From: Sanderia malayensis
Taxonomy: Eukaryota; Cnidaria; Scyphozoa; Semaeostomeae; Pelagiidae
DNA: 64,000 bases
NCBI GenBank assembly: GCA_013076295.1
Contig: RQOL01000861.1
Location: 3,472,001-3,536,000, forward strand
Direction of reading: 5' to 3'
Shown here in pieces: positions 1 to 12,500 of this stretch. Under the pieces are notes generated by a model. The model was not told the origin of the DNA. It did no database searches and worked only from the letters and a program-made list of their open reading frames with translations. Each line of letters opens with the position of its first letter. Positions within the stretch are counted from its first letter, which is position 1. The translations under genes were made by a program, and so were the position numbers.

Positions 1-234
1 GTTTTATTCCCATTGTAATTAACCTGATTATGATCAATGTTGGTCGATCATGTTTTTATTCAAATGCTCACGAAATTGAAAAATATCTGCCTCTGCATAA
101 AATTCTCATACTATTCAAGACACTCCTTGATTTATACTGAAAACCTCTTTTGCAGTATACTAAGTTTCTTCCATGCTTTGACTATTGGTTTTTGACTATA
201 ACTGGTAGTTATTATTTTTAATATTTTATTGAAG

Positions 235-939
235 GTTTTGACACGCCTCGTAAGATCAAGAGGAAAATCTCAGACGAAAAATCTCAATGTGCAGCTTGTT
301 GCCGCCGAGAAGTTGGCACAATGCGATGAGGTAATTGTCTTTATTATTATTTTTTTACTTCACCCCTCTACCAGAATATACAACTTCATTAGCTAAAGTC
401 TGTCGAAGTTTGTCAATGCGTTTACAGAACTTACTCCCTTGAAATATACCCACCAAATCTCAGTGCTAGGAATCCTTCCACTGTACTCGGTCATTAGCTC
501 CCCAATACCAAAAACATCAATGCAGTAAACACCCGCATATAAAAACCTTTGAGTTCTGCATCCAGCCTTTTGTTGAAATACAATAGCCCATTGTCTCTTC
601 TATTGTCTTGAGCAGGGATTTCAGCCTGGATGGTTCTTAACCCACTGGTTCTTATATGCAGGTGTTTACTGTTCCAGTGATCATTAAGTTGCAACTTCAT
701 TTCAGGAAATGTATGATGTAGTCTTGGATGAAACTCAATTAGAAGATGCTTGTGAACATCTTGGTGAATTTCTCGAGGCTTACTGGCGAGCCGCACACCC
801 CCCGCAATCAAATATGGGTCCTGGTAGCACACCCGGCCTATATACAGCCAATGGACAGCAGATTGCAGTTAATTACAATAGTATGGACCCGTTTAATGCT
901 CAATCTCCAACGCGTCATCTCCGTACTGCTCAAGTCTGA
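235..939 (+). CDS. CACNB: Voltage-dependent calcium channel beta subunit, 3' end
   Basis: Partial gene that enters from the left edge. Two coding exons are visible: 235-330 (preceded by AG, followed by GT) and 706-939 (preceded by ttcag, ending in TGA). The 32 codons of the first exon join in frame to the second. Together they encode the end of the guanylate-kinase-like domain of CACNB proteins, with diagnostic stretches [34 protein letters not shown] and [14 protein letters not shown] short variable tail follows (ending HLRTAQV). In the family this cytosolic subunit binds the AID helix of the pore-forming alpha-1 subunit and promotes surface expression and gating. The SH3 domain and most of the GK domain lie outside the window. 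The tail is short compared with vertebrate paralogues. Identification is firm; which CACNB paralogue cannot be said. Confidence 0.93.
523..671. mobile_element. MITE family A, copy 1 (palindromic, in the CACNB intron)
   Basis: About 149 bp with inverted ends: it begins CAGTAAACACCCGCATAT and ends as the near reverse complement, ATATGCAGGTGTTTACTG. The interior matches the element at 14497-14643 in the opposite orientation (shared words include TTAAGAACC, CTGCTCAA and CAATAGAAGA). No coding capacity. The element lies in the last CACNB intron. Confidence 0.7.
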
Positions 940-1692
940 CAGAGAATTTCAAATTAACAACAACAACAGCAAGCGACTATTTTTCTATGTTGATGTTGAT
1001 GATGGTAAAATAACAGAAGCACAACAACGCAGTCCAATCCCTCTGCCATTTATGTAGTTTGAAATATCGTTTTTTGTCTTGCGTTTTACAGCATGTGAGT
1101 ATAATGCTTATTAATTAGGATGTACTGGGTTTTTGCACATTACCATATTGTTTAAAATTATCAATATAGATGGTGTTGTGAAGTTTGAAAGTTTTGTAAT
1201 TTGAAACAGTTTTGCTTTTCCATGGAGCTATCGCTAATTATTGCTAAATCTGCTGGAACTTTGAAGTTGTCTGACTGAGCACCTTGTGTGATCAGATGAA
1301 CAGCCCGTGTGATCATATGATGAAAGTTTCTGAATCTCAACCTCAATAACTGTGTTCTTTCAGACTTCACAATTCATCTATAATTAACTACCTAATTTAC
1401 TGCAATGGGAAGATGCATTGAAACAGCGCAGCCTTTCAATGTATTATATAGCTCTTCAATTGCTACACAGATTTGGACCCTGTATTTGACGTCAATCTTG
1501 CACATTAAACCCAAGTGCGCAGTGCAATATTGCTCCTGTTTTAACCGGTAAACTCCCCCTGAATCAGGACATATGTTCTCTGTTTACAGTATACCGAAGC
1601 TATTTATTTCCAGGAGGTCTGTACAACATTGTTTCGACTCGTAAGAGAAGCATAGTACTGTTATGAAAACGTTTTCGACTTGAATAGAATGC

Positions 1693-1698
1693 AATAAA
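1693..1698 (+). terminator. Candidate polyadenylation signal of the CACNB gene
   Basis: AATAAA about 750 bases after the CACNB stop codon, with no other reading frame of interest between. It would define a 3' UTR of about 0.77 kb. An earlier cleavage site cannot be excluded. Confidence 0.45.
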
Positions 1699-2307
1699 GG
1701 TACCAAAGTGTGACAGGACCAATTGATCCTGCTATATTGCCAACGGAATTGTACTTATTACTAGTATTTAAACCGATACATTTAATGTCACTTGAAAATA
1801 ACAGATTTATTAGCTAGAATTGATAGATATGAATCTATCGTATACCAGTTGCATTGTAGATTAAGACTACCCGTTATATACAATTTGACACGTGTTAGTA
1901 TAGTGGTGATGAGCTCGACAGCATTCAGATCCAGTCAAACTACCAACTCATGTTTGCAGTACATCTGGATCCTCTCTTATTTAACATATCAATATCTAAA
2001 TATTTAACTCCGAATGTACCAAGGATCATGGTCGCATAATTTCTTTTTTTTTTACTTTCCTGGTTTTTTTTAATCTCCAAGCAAATTCGGAATATACATG
2101 GAAGACTTTCTGAAGTATAGCTTAATAGTTGTTGTATCTTGTTACAGTAAATGATATGGATGTAATAGTTAACGCCGCCTTTTAGCTTACCATAATTGTC
2201 TTTTCGGAATCCCAATTATCTTAAAGTTGTAATTGTGTATAATATTAATAATAACAAGTATTAGAAAACCTACATTCTAAGGCAAGACATGGAATTGTAT
2301 CGCTATT

Positions 2308-2441
2308 ACCTTAATGATTCGAATAAGCGCCGACCCCTTATAAATGTCCTTAATTTCGAAACATATTTCTAACAGCTCCTCTGCTTCGCTACCAAGAAGC
2401 TATCTTTTAACGCCTGGGGCGCTTATGTTGGACATTAAGGT
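2308..2441. mobile_element. Short palindromic element (MITE-like)
   Basis: The left arm ACCTTAATGATTCGAATAAG and the right arm ending CTTATGTTGGACATTAAGGT are imperfect reverse complements of about 25 bases around a roughly 85-base loop. No reading frame. I read it as a non-autonomous DNA transposon remnant; no target duplication was established. Confidence 0.45.
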
Positions 2442-5400
2442 TATTAATTGTAGACAGCCAGTAGCAGCAAAGTTTCTCCGAGAAAGCTAACGTACTACAC
2501 TTGTTTTATCTATAATTCCTGTACTTGTTTCAAGAACCCAGAGCTGCAGAACTTTAATCAGGAATGTAGATGAGTCAACAAATGTAGTGTGACTTGATTG
2601 TAGATGGAGTTTTAAACAGTAAAAGATGAGAGAATTAAGGTTGACTTGCCCGTATATCAATATTTATTAATCGTTTGTCTCTCTTGTAACATTTTGTTTG
2701 TTTTATTTAATATGATAGCAATGTAAATACATTTAAATTCGAAATCAGCAGTCTTGCTTTTGTCCGGAATCAAGTCAGTTTTTTGTGTCAAAACTAAACA
2801 CGTTACAATCGGAAAGCTAAACAAAGAAACTCCATAGCATCCAAATTTTCGACTTACCGGTAGTATAGGTTTTCTCCATGTGCCATTTCTGAAATGAAAG
2901 TTGAAATAATAAACCAAACCATGGCTAATTTGCTGTTTTAAAGCAAGTTTTTATCGCGAGTCTTAGAAGATTTTTACTTATTTAACGCCTTTTATACTTA
3001 CTATAATGATAAATTCCGAATGTAAAGTTTTCTGGCCATTTTAGATATTGAAACCGAACAAAAAGCGAAGATAAGCTTGAAAAATTGGCCAACTGGAGTG
3101 GCCTTGAATCTCGAAAAACTTGTTGTCAAGTAAGATGCCCCATAATTCCCTGGTCTCAAGAGAGCGACATCACTAAAATTCATGCAAATATAAAAACACG
3201 CATTACCTTGGGGGAAATAGACAGCATTTCTTTTGAATTTATTTAGTTCTTTTCTTTAATTTCTCAGTAACTTTCCACAACTTTTCAAAAGTTTTTCAAA
3301 AATGAGCCAATCCAGAATCTCGCGTCATGAAAACCAAGCCACGCGTTCCCGCCAAATATCTAACCTCGTTTTCAAACACAACTTGCTTCACTGCGACATG
3401 CCTCAGCGTTTAAAACTCCGCCGTTTTAAGACGAGAGCTTCATTCACGCACAGAAGATGATAGAAAGAAAAGAAACATTTTGCAATGCAAATTTTTATTA
3501 TTTCGATAAATGGCACCTTTAATTACACTTCGATTTTAACAGCAAAAGAATTCGGGCTCTTTGGCCTAGACGTTAGATTTATGTCCCAAAATACAAGCGT
3601 CCAAGTACATTGTAATATAGGCTTCATTTAGTTAAATCCGATAGCACGAAAGGCTTAGGCCAATTCAAATAAACATACTGAACGTCAAAAGATTTTCAAA
3701 CAAACAAGATCAAGAGAACTAAACACGGATCTCCGAGGAATCGACGAAAGATCTTCATAAGCCGATCTTTATAAGTCCGTTAAAAAGAGTGTATGGAGGC
3801 CATGTGTTTCTGTATTTACGAGCAAGGTTTGCGTACTTGCGAAAATGGCCGAGCCTTTTCCATCTTTCGTCAATTCCCATCGTTGTGAATTCAAAATCAA
3901 AACTCAACCTAACTTGTTAACTTAATCACACGAAATCAGCTATTCAAATCGACATACATAACTAGCTTCTACATTCAAGGAGGGCAAAAGGGGGAGGGGG
4001 CGGGTTAGATATTTCTTCAATCCATGCATCGCAACGAAGGAGTAAAATCTGGGTCGTACAAGTCTTTATTGCATAGGTCACATGGTGGGGAAAAGGGGGG
4101 CTTAATTGTCCTCTAATGTACCCAGGCTAGTTTAAAGGACTGAAATTAAAAGGGGAGGCCAGAAATGTTTGAAAGTAGTTGTCATAAAGAGGGACCTTAA
4201 CTTAATTTAAGAAAAAATAAAACGTCAAATCATGCACTGTGTATAACTAAATATGTAAAGATAAAGAAAATTAAGCAAAGCAAAGTTAAATTAAACAACG
4301 CTAAGTTAAGCACAGCTATAATATCTTACTATTTAACATATACGTTACGTATGATTTGAAACAGTGAAAATCATTCAGCCCAATTCCGATGCATTGAGCT
4401 TGATAACCCACTGCTTTTCAATATACGTTAAATAATTAATCGTACAACTGCAATAAAACTGAAGAACGCCATATGAGTTTTTAAAGGTTTGTGCGTGGTC
4501 ACCTTGAGACACTACGATGCAAGATACCACCCAGATAAAAATTTTAACTAAAATTGGCCATGGTGTTCCATGCATCTGTAGCGGGACATTAATTAACGCA
4601 GTTCACCTTTAAACTCTCTGTTACGTCACGCATTGAATATGTTGTCTCAAAGGAAAGAGTTAAGGGGCAAGTGGGGGAATAAGCTTGTGAACTGGTCACA
4701 AAAGCACAGTTTCTTCTAAATTCGGTAGGCTTACAAATCCGTATCGCTTTGACGTGCAAAAACGTCATGCAAAGCGAAAGGAATTGATGGCTAAGGAGAT
4801 ATTTGATAAAACAACCTCACTTAACGAGACAAGATTACTTGTATTCTTGTAATATTCTTGTCCTTAACCATGCAACGAGCAAGAAATATCTTAATGTTAG
4901 GATTAATGTTGATTACTGGTTATGTAATCAATATGGCTAGTTCCTTAAGTTTGAATTTATGGACCTCTCTATCCCCTCAATTTGGGTCCAAATTGGCTCG
5001 AGAAGAAAATAAGCACTAGGCCAATTTGCTCGAGCGCTGAAATGATGGAATTTTGGTAAGCTGGGGTTCGCTGTACCAGGAAGGGGCAATCATTCAAATA
5101 GCAAGCAAATTCTAAAATACAAGATCACCTTGCTTAATCATTAAAATAATTAATAATTTTGGTGTTATTTTTACTATATTTATTGTATTATTATAATACT
5201 ACGTCTGAATGAATCGAAAATGCTTCATACTATGCAGGTAGTTGCATAAAATTCGTTCTGTTCTTCTATTCGAGTCTGAACTCCATGAGAAGAAGCACTC
5301 GTTGAAGAGGGAAGAAATCTCCCTGGTAAAATAGATACTTCTGCGGGCATTCCCATCTTCCTGAGATTATTCACACGATGAATTGAATCCAATATACATT

Positions 5401-6273
5401 AACTCAACTGGTGCGAAATCAAATGCAGATGTCTCGTAATATATATATGTACAAGTCTGTTTTGTTAATCAGGTAAACTCTCACCGAGTTTAACAAAATA
5501 TTGCCAATCCTGCAGCACTTAACTGACGCGTCTCTCTATATATCAATCGATTCAACATCCACGCCTTTCCATGAGATTGCAGAGCGCTCAGTGTGACAGT
5601 TTTGAAATCTAACATGCCAATACCGTTAAAGCAATTGCATTAGGGAAGCATCAACGGTCTAAGCTCTCATGCAATACAAGTAGTTACCACACATGACGCG
5701 TCAAAACGATGATATTCTACAATTCTGCCAGTCAACTGTCTATAATCAACTCGGCATCTAAGCTTCTTAGCCGTTGTTACTGCTGCAAAGACTCATGCGT
5801 CCCCATAGGTAAAAATACATAACACAAAGTGTTTGAGCTCAGCACAAACTAACATCCATTCACGTTTCCCAAGCCAGGGATAATTTGAAAACATTGATAT
5901 CCAAGCAATCAGCTGATAACCAAGTAGAACGAACATATTCGTCATATTTTTGTCATGATCACCTCCAACATGACGTGACGTCGGCGTTTTCAGCTGAACA
6001 AAATTATTCCACTTTCGCTCCACAAAACATCCCCACTTGTTACGAACAAACGAATCGAATCAAAATTATAAAAATAATGTAGTAATAGAAGTAATACCGT
6101 GAGATCTGGTGTGATTATTGTACAGGCTTCGCAAATGCAGTCTTCTAATCAATTTTCTAATTATAAATCCATTGGCATGGTAGTACTAAAAAAGATACAT
6201 ACAAAATAATTTACGTGCCATGCAGGATTAAATACAACATTAAAATATCGATTCGGGCAACCAATTTAATAGT

Positions 6274-6459
6274 GAATAGTATAACCAAAAGCTTCATTTT
6301 GATTAGGAAAAAACGATGTTAATATTTTCCTACAATCTATATATTCGGTCGTACAAACAAACGACAATTCTTAGAGTGAAGTAAATTCTAATGAATTTAC
6401 TTCACTCTGAGGATGGTCGTTTCCCAATCAAAATGAAGCTTCTGGTTATACTATATTCA
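6274..6459. mobile_element. Double-palindrome MITE-like element
   Basis: Outer arms of about 41 bases (6274-6315 and 6418-6459) are near-perfect reverse complements; both contain AGCTTCATTTTGATT in one orientation. Inside lies a second perfect inverted repeat with 16-base arms (6373-6388 and 6393-6408; AGAGTGAAGTAAATTC). It sits about 90 bases beyond the LARP4 stop codon, so it may lie in that gene's 3' UTR. Confidence 0.55.
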
Positions 6460-6545
6460 ATATTAAAATAATTACGACAATTATATAATAGAACATAAAG
6501 CTATAACAGAATCAAAAAATATATATTTATACCTTGCCAAATAGA

Positions 6546-9500
6546 TTAATTTTCTTCGACATTGCTATCACTATCGTTTTCATTTTGACTTTTCGCATCT
6601 CTTTCCACGTTAGCAGGTGCTTTTTCACTCTCCACTGACAGATCAAGACTGTCTTTATTGTTTTTCTGCCCTTTTCCATCAATCACATTGTTCTTTGGGC
6701 TATTTTTCAGGCTAGACGGTTTACTGCTTTGTCCCCCCTGTGCACCTCCCGGTGATGTCCTTGCTTTTGTCGGGGGAGATTTAGCAGACGGAGTCGGTAG
6801 CGAGCTCACGTTAGCACTCGACTTGGAAGCGTACGACGCCTTAGCCGACAGACTCGAAGGTCCGTTATACGAATGATTCCTCGCAGTTGCTTTCTGGCTG
6901 CCGCTCGGCTGCGCACCAGGGTCTGATTTTATACGAGATTCGCGCATCTGTGGCCTCCGGGATTTCGGTGATAACCCGTTAGTGTTCGCAATACTTTCTG
7001 CTTCCTCTTTAACAATTTCAATACGCTTTTCTGCGCCTTGTTTAGAATTGTTTTGTTTTGCAGATCGGCCTGCGTTTTTATTATCCGTAGATTCGCTTTT
7101 GCCGCCTTTTGGACTGCGAAGATCGTTTGTGTTGTTGTTGTTGTTGGTTGTAGTAGTAACAGCGGTGGTCTCTGCCGCCGTGGTCTTAGAAAGGGTCGAT
7201 GTTTGTTTTGTCTTTGGTTTCTGAGCCATCTGGGCGTAGCTAGGCCGAGACGAGCATTGGTTCTTTTCCTGAAACCAAACATTCATAAACGTGTATTCGC
7301 TAAGTACCACAATTACATATCTACACAAGCAGACATATGCAACGACAACCTTTAGACACGCATACATGTTTAAATGCGTTATGTGGTACCAATGTAGTGG
7401 TGGCCCCTTCAAGTGCCAATAGAAATATGAAGTATAGAAATATGAAGTATAGAAATATGAAGTATAGAAATATGAAGTATTATGTTGGCAGTAGTTACAA
7501 GTGTCGTTGAAATCCATCTTACCGTTGGAGGGGGTGTGACACAGAGAGGTGGAGAGGCTGGTTTTCCATTTAACGTTGGTTCATTTTCACTGAAAAGAAA
7601 AAAATAAGATAAAAATGAGATAAAGTTAAAGATAAGATAAAGTTTTTAGAAAGTCCATTAATATATTACTTAGTAATTCGAATTACTTAGAAAGTTCTAA
7701 TGCATAACAAGGTATAACAGTTCGTGTCTGAGTCTGCCAAAGAATGTATCTACTCGTAGAATATTATAAGTGTTATACTAAAATTGCAACTGGTTTATAT
7801 TAGGATATGGGTAGCTTTTTGGTCCACACTATCTGTGCAGAATATGTAGCTTTATAGTCGTATAAGGAACACTTACGCTGGTCCATTTTCAAACACGTTG
7901 CTTGAGTCATTAAAAGACTTTGGAATGTTGCTGTTATTCCAGCGGAGCCACGTTTCACTGTACAAGTGGATAGAGGCAAATTAGTCATAGCACTATTGTC
8001 AGAAGTATCTCCAAACAGAGAATAAAAATATTAGGAGGGTATACTAGTAAGTTCATGATATGCTAAGCATAAGTACACGAATGGAAGAATGAAATAGCCA
8101 GGTTACCTGCTACTGTCATCAGACTTTTCAACCTAAAAATACATGGGGGAATATCAAATAATAATAATGTCCACTGAGGCTTTCAAGTGAAAAAAGAAAG
8201 AAAAAGTCCAGAAGCTTTCAAAATTGAAAAAAAATAAAGTAGAAATAAACAAAGATCCACTGTCATACCTTTTCAACTTGTACATTTGACTGACTTAAAA
8301 CATTGGCAGCCAGTTCCTATAAGAGAAAACATCGATTTAAAAATTCATGATTCAACTCTCTAGTCCTACAATGTAACAAGCAAATGTCTTATGAAGTGTG
8401 CAATAAAGAGAAATAAAAAAATTCAGAAATTTCACCTTCAAACTGGACGTCTCCTGTTGTGCTTTGTCCTGCAAGAAAATTTGTTTGGAATTATAACAGG
8501 ATCGAAAAAAGCTTCTGGCCATAGCTTATGAAAGTAGGATAGAGTTGAACTTACATTTGGAGAGCTTGGGCTTGGGAGAGCTGGGAAGTTCTCAGGAGCC
8601 AAATCTAAACTCAAATTATCTGTATCACTCTCCTGATGATTATTTGCTTCCATTTGCTTCCTTTCTCTCTCTCTCAAACGCTGCCATAAAAACCAAACAC
8701 TGTGAATAATCTTAAAGCTAGTAGAGCCGCAAGTGTAGCAGACAGCAAAATTCCCACGAATACTTGGGGTGTATTTAGAAATACTCTCATAAAAAGAAGG
8801 AAAGAGCCTAGCTCTTTTACAATTTTCCCTGAAATGGTTTGAAATTGTGATGCAAATGCAAATCTTTCGTTCGTGAAAACAAAATAAAATTGTTCTCAAT
8901 TAATTCTTCTTCGTCATCTCATTAGGGTGTTGTTGTTGTTGGGAGATCATTAAAACAAATAGAAAATGTCTGATACCTGAAATCTTGGAACAACTTCCTC
9001 CCTCTTATTTCTTAAATGCGGTGGCCTTCTGCAAAAAACAAAAAATAAATATATACACACAAACATGCAAAAGAAAGCAAAGAAATTTATAGCTCTAAAA
9101 TAAGAATCTAGAACCACACCCCATGTCTCCAAGGTGCACGTGTAGCCATAAAACCACTATGGTAATAGCCGGCGGGGGGCACATTGTATCAAGGCCATGC
9201 GCATGTAGCCCTTGAATGGGGAGTTATTCAAATACGATAGAGTCGATGGCAGGCATACCTGTCGTCTTTCTGCGTGAAATGATTTGTTCCTGATCCCACT
9301 CTGTTATTAACAGCAGATCTTCTAAACGAGTTACTCTGTGACTTCTCGTCCTTTTCTGTCAGCCTTTCGGCGTTGTCTGCTTTGAAGAACGTTTTCGTGG
9401 GCAGCCTCTGTTTCGTGGTAGTAAAGAACTGCCTCGGTCCGGTAATTGTTACTAAAACGACGAGAAAACAATGCCAAAGAATGTCGCGAGTCAATGCTAC

Positions 9501-12500
9501 AGTAAAAGAAATTGAATGCGAGATGAAAAGGTGGAATGATAGATAGAATCAATGATAGAAATTGTGAAATACCTGGCTTCACGAAGCTAGTTGGCTGGAA
9601 TTGTGAAGTCTGGGAAATCATCTGAAACATGCAAGTGACATCAGAATAAAACAATTGCGAACGGAAAAATATTAGACATTTGTTCTCTAACAAACATATG
9701 CTTAGTCTACATTTGCACTAAGCCCGATATTAAACAGGCTTAAAACCACCAAGAATGTTAAGACAGGCAAAAGTCGATAACATCCATTCAACTATATATA
9801 AACCACTTCAGTGAATCAATCACCCACCTCGGGTGGAAAGAATTGTGGACGTGGTTCAATCCATGTTGTCTGTAGAATTGGCGCGGGATAGTACGGAAAT
9901 GGTTGCTGACCAGCAATAACAGCGGTTGGGACAGTGAAAGCGCCAAACTGTCTCTGGCTGAACACTGGTTGAGCTGGTGCTTGAGGTGACGTTTCAGGCT
10001 GGCTCGAGTTTGAGGCGCCATTTTGAGACCTCACCATCGTGCTTCGACTCATGAAGGTCTTTGCTTTTATCCTTGCCTGGGAAATAAAATCTCGAGACTT
10101 AATGATCGTAGCAGTAAAAATTTGATGACACTTAACGAAAATTTTCTAAATATTATATGCGAAGATGGGTCTGTATGATGTATTCGCAAACCAAATGCAG
10201 GACCTTGTCTGGTTTTTTATAAAAAAACATACGTTATCAATATGAGCAACGAGGTTAGATAATGAAACTAAAATTAGAATAGATTCTTGCCTGTTATTAT
10301 TGATAAGTTACACGGTCGGACCGCACAGAAACACGAACATAAACGTGTTTAAATTAGGAACATGAATTAAATTGAAAGCCACACGACGACCAATAGATTT
10401 CAATCGATAACCCACAACACGTCATTCATTATTCATGACGAAAAGACTAATAAGATCGAAAATGATTGAAAATAGATTACAAATCCAAATGGACCCGACT
10501 AAAGCGGCGAACAGGTTATGACAGCGAAATTAAAAGCACATTGTTAAAAGAGTAGGAGGAACTGATTGAAAGGATAGTGGGCGAGCTATCAATGCTTACC
10601 ATAATTGGTTTTCCTTGGAAATTTTTCACTTCTTCGCGTAGATACCAATACGCCTACGGAAAAAGGCAAATTCTATCAATGAAAAGCATGTTGTGATGGG
10701 TGGGCAACAAGAACCAGCATGCATGGAACTTAGCCAGCTGAGTGAACATATTAATCCAGAAGGAAAATTGCAGAAAGGCAGATTCTTGCAGCAGTTAATG
10801 AATAGAAAGTAACAGCAGCATAGCAAAGTCTGCTCTCACATAAAAAATTCCAGTAAAATATAATGACGATTCCGATTTTTCATTGAATTTTGTCGTAGAT
10901 TGAAATACATTAGGGACCTTTAGATCGAGTACGAAAACGAAGATGAAATTCGAGATCACAAGGCACCGAGGAACTTCGTACTCGTTCTGGAAGTTTCGTT
11001 TGTTTAGATTGCATAGCTAATGCGTGCTAATGTTTTGAAAAAGGTTTATGAGGAAATGGTTCGACAAATAACACTTCTGGCATGAAAAACTGCTCGTGCC
11101 TACTTTCCCATACAAAATATTCTCTTTTCGCGTTTGGCATTTTCAATTTTAAACTTCGTAGTTTGGACTAGGAAATTTTTCAAAAAACTTTGTTGTCTCC
11201 AGTGTCAAGACAACGAAATTTTTCGGGTGATTCCCAGGGAGCATGCGCAGAACGACACACGCCATATAATTTCGTCTTCGTTTTCGTTTTCGTACTCGAT
11301 CTGAAGGTCCCTAATTAAAACCACAAAACAACAAACTTTAAAGGGACCCGCTAAAATTTCACGAGTTTTTCGTGAACTCGGAAATTTTCTTAAAATGTTG
11401 CGTGAATCGTACGACGAAGCAGTTGAAGATGACTGAGAAGATGGGCTTGGCAATCCCACTGAACACACACACCTATTGTTTGCTGAGCTTAACATTTCAT
11501 GCACAACCAATATACAGATATTAACCTCGCGTTTAACTGTTGATGACGAAAAGCAAAATTAGCTGGAACATGTTGGGCAAGATAAATAATGCATATTTAA
11601 TGGTCTAACCTTCTGTGCAGCTTCCTCTGTATCAAACGTGATGTACCAGCTGTTGTTGTGGGCGAACTCGCAATTTGCATATTTGGGACAATTCGGTGCG
11701 TCAAATAGATCTTTGATTTCCTAAGAAAAAATAAACATCGAATGAATAAATGCTTTTTTATAACCTTAATTTTTCTATAACTGTTGTTATTATGGTCTGG
11801 TAAGCTGTTTCTTCTTGCATAGCTGGTTGTTTCGCTGAAGAATGCATCAAGAAACGTATCAAAGAATGAAGCCTTCTTGCAGCCTTATAAAATAATTAGG
11901 GAAATAATTAGGTTGTCATTGGTAACACAACATGACCCATTAGCCTTGGGAGGAACGTAATGGATATAAAAACAAACCCATAGAATATGTAACTCATCAC
12001 TGTATTGTAGAATATATTACGTGCACGTGTTATACCTGAATAGGTGTCGAGTCTGGGATTTCTCGTAAGATAACAACGCATCTTTTTGTATTCGCGCGAA
12101 CCTTGTCTCCAGTCTCATTCAGCTGAACATTTTGCGAGTCTAAAATCATAATAGTACACAAAGACTCAACATCCAGCAAAGATTCTCCCTATTAATTACA
12201 AATATCAACACTGAATTGGATTACAATTAATGCAAGCAATGCAATTCAATTCAATGGGTTTCGGTATTATACAAAGCACACATACAACAACCTGAATAAA
12301 AGGTTGGACAGATTATTACATAAAGCCTGTCTGTCACACCGACTAATAATACCTAAGCATATGTAAGCGTACAAGACAGGAGCGCATGCGCAAATCACCC
12401 CGCCATGATACTCGATTATTTCTATTCAAGTATATAAACATAATAAAAATATGGAGAAAAGAACTTCCAAGTACAGACGGAATTGTTTTGAATTTCTGAA

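Larger units (their letters stand above)
1699..6545. other. Intergenic region between convergent CACNB and LARP4
   Basis: No gene recognised. Reading frames here are short, lack family resemblance and have no convincing splice context. The stretch holds a palindromic element at 2308-2441 and another at 6274-6459. The 3' UTR of the minus-strand LARP4 gene should occupy part of the right end. Confidence 0.6.

Noticed and set aside
7038..7355. Plus-strand Val/Leu-rich frame that looks like a membrane protein
   Set aside because: Antisense shadow of the Asn/Thr/Lys-rich LARP4 C-terminal exon.
7269..7517. Minus-strand extension of the last LARP4 exon with a TSYFY repeat
   Set aside because: It is intron sequence with a 15-bp minisatellite. 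The penultimate exon at 7523-7589 joins the last exon at 7268 in phase 0, while reading through the intron shifts the frame.
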